From NCBI RefSeq assembly GCF_030813115.1, contig NZ_JAUSTY010000011.1:62001-126000 (forward strand): a stretch of DNA of 64,000 bases, given 5' to 3'. Position 1 is the stretch's first letter. Each line of letters starts with the position of its first letter. This document shows, piece after piece, positions 45,289 to 51,279 of the stretch. This DNA comes from Bacillus horti (GTDB lineage: Bacteria > Bacillota > Bacilli > Caldalkalibacillales > JCM-10596). The notes below the pieces were generated by a model. That model was not told the DNA's origin, ran no database searches, and saw nothing but the letters and a program-made list of their open reading frames with translations. A program made the translations under genes and the position numbers.

Positions 45289-47154
45289 TTGAAATTAAGT
45301 GAACATTATGTTCAGCTTTTTGAGACGTTCATCTCTCAACAAGCTAGCAAACCACCAGAGAGCGGATATGGGCTACATTCTTCTGTCCATACCAAGATAG
45401 ATGAGATTCAATCGGTTTTATGCTGTACAACTAGGCATACCAAATGGATCTTAAAAGAACTTCGGAACAAGCATTGGATCGAGTGGGAAGCTGTTCGTGG
45501 TAGAGGAAAATCTTCGAAACTTACCTTTCTCCTGCTCCCAGATGAAGTGAATGCTCAAATGGCTAAGGAGCTTGTACTTGAAGGTAAGTATGATCTTGCT
45601 TTACAGCAATTATCCAACGCTGACCAAGCGATTAAAGAGCAATTTCATCATTGGCTTAATGGTCAGCTAGGGTACATGATCGAGAAGGAGGGGCAGAAAG
45701 AAATAGATGTATTACGATATCCTTTTTACCCGTCCATTCTCAGTCTTGACCCTGCCCATTTACTTTCAAGACATGAAGCTCATATGATCGGGCATATCTT
45801 TGACACTCTGCTGAAATACGACCAACAACAGAATAAGATAGTCACTCATTTAGCTCATTATTGGGAGCCCACTCGGAAGGGGAAAGTATGGACCTTTTAT
45901 TTGAAAAAAGGAGTCAGATTTCATCACGGCAGGGAGCTTACAGCTAAGGACGTCGTACAGACATTCCAACGATTCAGGGAGATCAAAAAAGCGGCTCATC
46001 TTTGGCAGCAGTGGACATTAAAAAAAGTAGAAGCACCACATCGTTATGTAGTCCGATTTACATTGCAAAAACCTGATTACTTGTTTCCTTACTATTTAAC
46101 CTATCCGCATACTTCTATTATTCCTATTGAAGTGGTAGAAAAAAATGTAGGAGCTTTTGGTCTTTCCCCCGTCGGAACGGGCCCCTTCAAAGTCATGAAA
46201 CATGATAAAACCATGCTTACTCTAAATGCCTTTAATCACTATTTTAAGGGACGTGTCCAAGTAGACCGAGTAGAGATTCTAACTCTTCCAGAGCTGCTTC
46301 AAGAGGAAGGGGAGCTAATCAACTATAGATATGATTTTAGTGAAAAAACTCATAGATCTGAAGGTGCTTTAAAGGATAAAAGTTCTTGGAAAAGTTTAGT
46401 TAGTATGGAGAATGGGGCGTCCTATTTCGTTCATAATCTAGAAAAAAAAGGACCACAACAGAGTATTTTATTTCGGCAAGCATTGTATACGGCTTTGTCT
46501 ATTTCACAAATTGGAACAGATCTTGGCTTTGCCAATTACATCCCTGCCTTTAGCTTTTTTGCGGAGAAAAGTAAGGAGTTTCCCGTACAGCGAGCCAACC
46601 TCGAACAAGCCCAAGAATGGTTGAAGCGATCAGGATATAATGGAGAAACCATTCGTATCTGTTCCACAGAAATTCGCCCAAAGGTCAACCTAGAGATGGA
46701 AATGAAGTGGGTTCAAAAACAATGGTCTTCCATTGGGGTTCAATCTAAGGCTGAAGTAATTCCCATTCACCAGCTTGCAAAACCTGAGTTCCTATCTCAA
46801 GTTGATATCGTGTTTGCTGGAGTGACTTTAGGTCATCATCCAATTGTATCTCTGGTACGAACCTTACAAATGCCTATGGCATTCATCTATCCCATGCTTC
46901 ATCAATCATTGAAGGATAAACTAAATGAAACACTTAATGTAGTAAAAAGTACAACGGATTCTGATGATCAGATGAATGCTTTAATCGATTTAGAGAATGT
47001 GCTGATTGAAGAGCACGCTCTTCAATTTTTATTCCACAGATCACATAGTGTACAAGTACGTTCAGGTACAGCACTTCAAGGTGTTAGGCTAAATGATGAT
47101 GGACGCGTAGACTATAAGTCTCTATGGTTTAAACCTCGTTCATTAAGAAGCTAA
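45289..47154 (+). CDS. SgrR-type transcriptional regulator with solute-binding domain
   Basis: A 621-residue protein. The N-terminal DNA-binding region (about 1-115) has VLCCTTRHTKWILKELRNKHWIEWEAVRGRGKSSKLTF, a winged helix of the SgrR_N type. The remainder is a peptide/nickel-type solute-binding domain (family 5; YPSILSLDPAHLLSRHEAHMIGHIFDTLL, GVRFHHGRELTAKDVVQTFQRF). There is no signal peptide, so it is a cytosolic sensor. TTG start with AAGGAGGA 6 nt upstream. It is divergent from the MFS gene; an inverted pair TAGACTTGC (45168-45176) / GCTTGTCTA (45205-45213) lies in between and could be an operator. Confidence 0.87.
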   Translation: MKLSEHYVQLFETFISQQASKPPESGYGLHSSVHTKIDEIQSVLCCTTRHTKWILKELRNKHWIEWEAVRGRGKSSKLTFLLLPDEVNAQMAKELVLEGKYDLALQQLSNADQAIKEQFHHWLNGQLGYMIEKEGQKEIDVLRYPFYPSILSLDPAHLLSRHEAHMIGHIFDTLLKYDQQQNKIVTHLAHYWEPTRKGKVWTFYLKKGVRFHHGRELTAKDVVQTFQRFREIKKAAHLWQQWTLKKVEAPHRYVVRFTLQKPDYLFPYYLTYPHTSIIPIEVVEKNVGAFGLSPVGTGPFKVMKHDKTMLTLNAFNHYFKGRVQVDRVEILTLPELLQEEGELINYRYDFSEKTHRSEGALKDKSSWKSLVSMENGASYFVHNLEKKGPQQSILFRQALYTALSISQIGTDLGFANYIPAFSFFAEKSKEFPVQRANLEQAQEWLKRSGYNGETIRICSTEIRPKVNLEMEMKWVQKQWSSIGVQSKAEVIPIHQLAKPEFLSQVDIVFAGVTLGHHPIVSLVRTLQMPMAFIYPMLHQSLKDKLNETLNVVKSTTDSDDQMNALIDLENVLIEEHALQFLFHRSHSVQVRSGTALQGVRLNDDGRVDYKSLWFKPRSLRS

Positions 47155-47210
47155 CTACCAATTTACTCTTTAATATACAAATTAAGATACAACAATAATA
47201 TTGGGGTATT

Positions 47211-47251
47211 AAAAAAACGCCGAATGCATCTTCAATACATGCACTCGGCGT
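47211..47251 (-). terminator. Terminator of the alpha/beta hydrolase gene
   Basis: ACGCCGA-A-TGCAT (47217-47229) pairs with ATGCA-C-TCGGCGT (47239-47251), a 13-bp stem with one mismatch, followed on the minus strand by a run of T (47211-47217). Confidence 0.9.
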
Positions 47252-47258
47252 ATGCTTG

Positions 47259-48149
47259 TTACAAAAAATCATGAATTTCCTTCATAACATGATCAAGGTC
47301 GTCAATAAAAGGAAAGTGGCCAGCATCAAGATAGACGAGCTTCGCTTCTTTACCATGACTTTCTAAATCCTCTACGATCTCCACTATCATCGATTCAGAT
47401 GTCAAACGATCCTCTTTTCCCCACAACACAAGCACTGGAGCTTCAATTAATCGAATTTCTCCTGTCCCATCAACTAATCCATTCCACTTACTACTTATAT
47501 TAAAGTAATTAGCGGCATGCATCACATCAATCGTATTACGCTGTTGTAACGCTGCCTCTATATAACGATCATACCTTTCTTCACTAGGCTGAACTTTATC
47601 AAATACAAGATAATCCCAAGCCTTTTTCATGTACTGCTTGTCTTTTGAGGAAATGGCTTGTAACGTTACAGCCAGTCTTGGATCGTCCAAAATCTCCTCC
47701 TTCGATGTTAGACGATTTGTCGTACTACCATTCTCACTCTCCTCACTTTGATAGATTGGATAGCCACGTGTGGAAAGTGAGGCCAGCAAGATGATTTTTT
47801 CGACATGTTGCGGGTAATTAGCGGCATATTGCATCGCCACACCCCCTCCATTTGACCATCCAATGATAGAGAACGCCTCTAGTCCAATTTGATCAACAAA
47901 GTGTTTAAGATCAGTAGTAAAATCCTTTATTGATCGAATCGGTTCCCGATATGTTGAGTCTCCATATCCCCGTAAATCAACAGCATATATCGTATACGTT
48001 TCGTCCATTTCCTCAAGAAAAACATCCCAATGAATGGAGGAAGCCATGTTTCCATGAATTAATAGTAGGTTTCGTTCGCCACCTTTTCTTTCGCGATACG
48101 TCAGAGTTTCTCCATTAGGTAAAGCCACATTCTTCTTTTCAACCTTCAT
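47259..48149 (-). CDS. Alpha/beta hydrolase
   Basis: A 296-residue cytosolic serine hydrolase. It has the oxyanion HG (LLIHGNMASS, 31-38), nucleophile Ser99 in GWSNGG, acid Asp in VLWGKEDRLTSES and His in DAGHFPF, a complete catalytic triad. An extra helical insertion between about 150 and 215 forms a cap. GGAGG lies 7 nt before the ATG at 48149. It is expressed from a near-consensus promoter through a leader with an attenuator and an upstream ORF, unusual for a housekeeping esterase. Substrate unknown; a role against a xenobiotic is a guess. Confidence 0.87.
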   Translation of the reverse strand: MKVEKKNVALPNGETLTYRERKGGERNLLLIHGNMASSIHWDVFLEEMDETYTIYAVDLRGYGDSTYREPIRSIKDFTTDLKHFVDQIGLEAFSIIGWSNGGGVAMQYAANYPQHVEKIILLASLSTRGYPIYQSEESENGSTTNRLTSKEEILDDPRLAVTLQAISSKDKQYMKKAWDYLVFDKVQPSEERYDRYIEAALQQRNTIDVMHAANYFNISSKWNGLVDGTGEIRLIEAPVLVLWGKEDRLTSESMIVEIVEDLESHGKEAKLVYLDAGHFPFIDDLDHVMKEIHDFL

Positions 48150-48170
48150 CAAAACGCCTCCTTATTTTAG

Positions 48171-48272
48171 TCATAAAAAAAACCTACCATCAATTGGATA
48201 GGAGGCGACAAAAAGAACACAAAGAAACCAAGAGTTTCCTCGAGCCAATAATGATCGCACTAAAAAAGGCAT
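48171..48272 (-). CDS. Putative 33-residue leader peptide upstream of the hydrolase
   Basis: An ORF beginning MPFLVRSLLARG and ending at a TGA just after the attenuator U-tract. AGGA lies 5 nt before its ATG. Its codons run through both arms of the terminator, and the antiterminator strand (48279-48285) overlaps its ribosome-binding region. This layout suggests that translation of the ORF controls folding of the leader. Translation is not shown, and the hydrophobic middle (WFLCVLFVASY) may be incidental. Confidence 0.45.
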   Translation of the reverse strand: MPFLVRSLLARGNSWFLCVLFVASYPIDGRFFL

Positions 48273-48285
48273 ACTAATCCTATCC
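48175..48285 (-). promoter_or_regulatory. Transcription attenuator in the hydrolase leader
   Basis: Minus strand terminator: CCTATC (48202-48197), 8-nt loop, GGTAGG (48188-48183), then T8 (48182-48175). The same CCTATCC (48202-48196) is perfectly complementary to an upstream GGATAGG (48285-48279), so an antiterminator can replace it. A GAAAC/GTTTC hairpin lies between them. No T-box or known riboswitch motif was recognised. Confidence 0.68.
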
Positions 48286-48371
48286 AAAAATGGTTCATTC
48301 ACGAACATTCATTTTTTGAATGAGAATTAGTTGATCATTGGCCTAGGTCACCCTTTCATATAATTTCTTTC

Positions 48372-48401
48372 ATTATAGAATAAATAGGCTATTATTGTCA
48401 A
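48372..48401 (-). promoter_or_regulatory. Near-consensus sigma-A promoter of the hydrolase transcript
   Basis: Minus strand TTGACA (48401-48396), 18-bp spacer, TATAAT (48377-48372). Both hexamers are perfect. Transcription should start near 48365, giving a leader of about 190 nt to the attenuator. Confidence 0.85.
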
Positions 48402-48498
48402 AATCTATAAAGGTAAACTGTAACTTAAGACTTTTATAGGTGTTTAAAAGATATCCTAAATAGCCATCTAGTGATTTATTTAGCCTAATCATTCAAAG

Positions 48499-48534
48499 AA
48501 GCTGCCATTTCCATGACTTTGGGACAGCTTTTTT
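48499..48534 (+). terminator. Orphan terminator-like hairpin
   Basis: AAGCTGCC (48499-48506) pairs imperfectly with GGGACAGCTT (48521-48530) and is followed by a T run to 48534 on the plus strand. No plus-strand gene ends nearby (the SgrR-type gene ends 1.3 kb earlier), so it may be a remnant. The remaining 48402-48652 sequence holds no other feature I can support. Confidence 0.45.
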
Positions 48535-48652
48535 GACTTATAGCTCAACATGTAGCTCTAAAATAAAGTTTGATCAAAGACACCTCACAAACCCACATCC
48601 TCCGTTACAATTTTTCATGATTATATAGGTGTTTTAAGATTTAGGAAAAAGC

Positions 48653-49252
48653 TTATGGTTTAGCCCATATCAAATATAAATAACCAGCCAAGTAACGCTC
48701 CTCCCTAATGAACTTTAAGTCAGACTCTTTTACAATTTCAGAAATATCTCTGTTCTGGTGGCACCCTACAACCTTTAGTGCCAAAGGATTCAAAGATTTT
48801 TGTAACCATGCCAACGGTTTGTTTGTACTAATACCGTGCTCCATCATCAGTATTTTCCCTTCTGGCTTACACCACTTTTGAAAGCTATTTAAAACACTTA
48901 CAGGTTCTTGATAGGCACATAAGCTGCCGGAAGATATGATAGTATCAAAGCTGTTTTCGTTAAATTCAACAGTTTCCACATCATCTTGAATAAGTGTTGT
49001 TTTAAAAGGATAATCTTTGGCCGCATTCTGCGCTGTTTTCAACATTGCATGACTAAAATCCAAACCTGTCAATTCAATATCACTACTATAGAAGGGGAAA
49101 TTCAGTCCAGAACCAATGGCAACTTCCAATACCTTTCCTTTGGCTTCTTGAAAAATTCGTTGACGGAACTTATAAGCCTGACCGTTTTTTCGTCGTTTAT
49201 CATATTTTTTTGCTTGCTTATCAAACTTTTTAATTAATGATTGACGATCCAT
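48653..49252 (-). CDS. Class I SAM-dependent methyltransferase
   Basis: A 199-residue protein of the UbiE/Methyltransf_11 type. SAM motif I is KGKVLEVAIGSGLNFPFY near residue 40, then GLDFSHAML (motif II region) and FDTIISSGSLCAYQEP (motif IV). Such small enzymes in Bacillales are often called phospholipid or generic methyltransferases. The acceptor cannot be deduced. GAGGGATGAT precedes the ATG. It is monocistronic. Confidence 0.85.
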   Translation of the reverse strand: MDRQSLIKKFDKQAKKYDKRRKNGQAYKFRQRIFQEAKGKVLEVAIGSGLNFPFYSSDIELTGLDFSHAMLKTAQNAAKDYPFKTTLIQDDVETVEFNENSFDTIISSGSLCAYQEPVSVLNSFQKWCKPEGKILMMEHGISTNKPLAWLQKSLNPLALKVVGCHQNRDISEIVKESDLKFIREERYLAGYLYLIWAKP

Positions 49253-49341
49253 ATCATCCCTCGATCTCCTTGTTCATTCAGAGCATTTTTATTTAGCGAA
49301 ATCAGTCCATTTTAGTTGAGGATTTATATCTCCCTTTTTAC

Positions 49342-50316
49342 TTAATTGTAATTTTCTTTATACGTTTTGCTCAAATCGAGCAAGTTCCAGATTGCTTCGA
49401 CAACTTCGAATGGACAATCCGTGTGAATCGTGGCATGCCCAGCATTTTTGAGTATACGATGCTCTCCACGCGGAACTGAATTGGCTAATTTTGTATAAAT
49501 CGTATTTTTTACATTATTGAATGGATCAATAGTCTCGCGCAGGAATGATTGACTTGTTAACAGAGTCGTAAATGGGTCGATCCCCAACGCTGTAAACACG
49601 ATCAACGGGATATCTGGCATGTCTCCTCCTTTACGGACTTCGTTATAGAGTTCGCTGTTCAAGTTTTTCTTTTCCGTAATCGTTTTCAATAATGTCCTGA
49701 GATGATAGTCAATCAGCGGTTCACGTATCGAATCCGGCCACTTGGCAAACATCTGATCGAATAATCCACGAAAGGATCGCTTGTAAGTTAGGAGTGTCCG
49801 AACGATCGCAAAGCTCTGCTGAGGTAGATAGCGTTTCTTTAACTTTGGTGTATGGGAGAGAAAGTCCTCGTGAGGCGGTTCTAACAGAAGCATTCCGGCT
49901 ACCTCATCTGGAAACCGTTGAGCGTACCGTTGTGCGTAAATTCCACCCAACGAGTGGCCGACGAATATATAGGGAGCTGGTACACCAGCGGTACGTAAAA
50001 GACTCCGCAATTCATCAGTGACCTCGAGGGCACTTCGAGGCAGCTTAACCTGATCGCTCCAGCCCGTTCCCGCTCGATCATAGATCACTGATGTTGTACG
50101 CTGACTAATTTGATTGTGAATATTGAGATAATCAAGCCCGACCATGCCGGCTGCTGGTAAAAAGACTACTGCTGGACCTCCGACCCCAGCACAGTCGAGT
50201 AACAAGTGTCGTCCTTCCACGTTGTAAAAACGTCCAATCGGCGATCCATTGTCTATGGACTTATCACCTTGATGTTTATTTGTATAGTCTTTCATCGCTA
50301 ATATCAAGACCTCCAT
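49342..50316 (-). CDS. Alpha/beta hydrolase controlled by adjacent TetR regulator
   Basis: A 324-residue serine hydrolase with nucleophile Ser122 in FVGHSLGG, the YDRAGTGWSD strand-loop near 79-88, and a late NAGHATIHTD His motif. The start is unsure: ATG 50316 has no clear site, while GGAGG at about 50306-50310 would serve a downstream start. It lies 10 nt after the TetR gene on the same strand, so the two form an operon. Its base composition looks richer in G+C and CpG than its neighbours, possibly from recent transfer. Substrate unknown. Confidence 0.83.
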   Translation of the reverse strand: MEVLILAMKDYTNKHQGDKSIDNGSPIGRFYNVEGRHLLLDCAGVGGPAVVFLPAAGMVGLDYLNIHNQISQRTTSVIYDRAGTGWSDQVKLPRSALEVTDELRSLLRTAGVPAPYIFVGHSLGGIYAQRYAQRFPDEVAGMLLLEPPHEDFLSHTPKLKKRYLPQQSFAIVRTLLTYKRSFRGLFDQMFAKWPDSIREPLIDYHLRTLLKTITEKKNLNSELYNEVRKGGDMPDIPLIVFTALGIDPFTTLLTSQSFLRETIDPFNNVKNTIYTKLANSVPRGEHRILKNAGHATIHTDCPFEVVEAIWNLLDLSKTYKENYN

Positions 50317-50326
50317 TCATTAATTT

Positions 50327-50950
50327 CTATTTATAAAAGATTTTCTTGAGTTCATTAAGGTATCCATCAAGTTCTGCAAGAATATTGTCATAATCTAATT
50401 CAGTGATTTCTGAGTTCCTAATATCCTCTAGTATCTGATTGGTAAAACCAATATTCGACCAAAAAATAAGCTGCTTGCTTCTTTCAACGTCCAGTCCTTC
50501 CCTGAATTTAGATTCATCAACCTTATCAAACATTGTCTCGTGGCATAAAAATTGTTTCTCATTTACTCTTCCTTCCAGCTCCTTGTTGATTTCATCAGAC
50601 TTCGTGGTAGCAGTAATTTTTATAAATTCGAAAATCCAAGGATGCTTTTGCAGCAACTCAATCTGGAGAAGATATGATTGACGCAGTTTTTCAAAAATAT
50701 CTTGTTCTTTAAAATTCATTAAATCAAGATATTCTTTATTTATCATGTCAGTGCAATAATCATAAAGGTATAGAAAAAGGTCTTTTTTGCTATTTACATA
50801 GTGGAACATTAAACCTTTTGAAATCCCGGACTCTTTAGCAATAACATTTGTCGAGGCATCATCAAATCCCTTTGTGGCAAATTCCTTTAATGCTGCATTT
50901 AATATTACTTCTTTTCTTTTGGATTCCAGATTCGAAATTTTTGTAAGCAT
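50327..50950 (-). CDS. TetR-family transcriptional regulator
   Basis: A 207-residue repressor. The N-terminal helix-turn-helix reads VILNAALKEFATKGFDDASTNVIAKESGISKGLMFHYVNSKKDLFLYLY, the standard TetR layout; the C-terminal ligand domain is Phe/Leu/Glu-rich. I chose the ATG at 50950 (AAAGGTGG 5 nt upstream) over the GTG at 50959. Three operator-like palindromes lie directly upstream, the middle one overlapping the -35 box, so it is very probably autoregulated together with the downstream hydrolase. Confidence 0.92.
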   Translation of the reverse strand: MLTKISNLESKRKEVILNAALKEFATKGFDDASTNVIAKESGISKGLMFHYVNSKKDLFLYLYDYCTDMINKEYLDLMNFKEQDIFEKLRQSYLLQIELLQKHPWIFEFIKITATTKSDEINKELEGRVNEKQFLCHETMFDKVDESKFREGLDVERSKQLIFWSNIGFTNQILEDIRNSEITELDYDNILAELDGYLNELKKIFYK

Positions 50951-50971
50951 GATAACCACCTTTATTTACTT

Positions 50972-51054
50972 TTTACCTTTAAGGTCAATTTATTATAATT
51001 TCATTTACCTAAAAGGTCAACAGTTTTCATAAAATTTTTTACCTATGAGGTCAA
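50972..51054. promoter_or_regulatory. Three TetR operators around the tetR promoter
   Basis: Near-identical 17-bp palindromes TTTACCT-NNN-AGGTCAA occur at 50972-50988, 51004-51020 and 51038-51054, with start spacings of 32 and 34 bp. The minus-strand promoter TTGACC (51020-51015) - 17 bp - TATAAT (50997-50992) uses the middle operator as its -35 region. The first operator covers the early transcribed region and the third lies upstream. Confidence 0.85.
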
Positions 51055-51157
51055 ATACAGCTCAGCCCATTAAGCATTTTCACACGTTTCTCATTTCGTG
51101 TGGAGCACATCCAAGTAACTCTTTGCATCTCACCCACCCGTTTTGAAAAAATGAAAA

Positions 51158-51192
51158 TTAACCTCTTTAGTAGAAAATACCAAAGAGGTTAA
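51158..51192 (-). terminator. Terminator downstream of nrdJ
   Basis: TTAACCTCTTT (51158-51168) pairs perfectly with AAAGAGGTTAA (51182-51192), an 11-bp stem with a 13-nt loop; on the minus strand TTTTCATTTTTTC follows. Confidence 0.8.
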
Positions 51193-51198
51193 TTTATT

Positions 51199-51252
51199 AT
51201 CGAACTTTATTTCGTATTATCAATCTTTATTTCAAAAATCGAACTTTATTTC
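51199..51252. repeat. Three 15-bp direct repeats downstream of nrdJ
   Basis: ATCGAACTTTATTTC occurs at 51199-51213 and 51238-51252, with a variant ATCAATCTTTATTTC at 51219-51233. Spacings are 20 and 19 bp, about two helical turns. They lie between the nrdJ stop and its terminator, so they would be in the 3' UTR. Function unknown. Confidence 0.75.
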
Positions 51253-51279
51253 AAAGCAACACATCTTTTTCAACAATTA

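Noticed and set aside
48175-48370. T-box or known riboswitch in the hydrolase leader
   Set aside because: The sequence AAAGGGTGACC superficially resembles a T-box, but the AGGGTGGNACCGCG motif, its position before the terminator and a specifier loop are absent.
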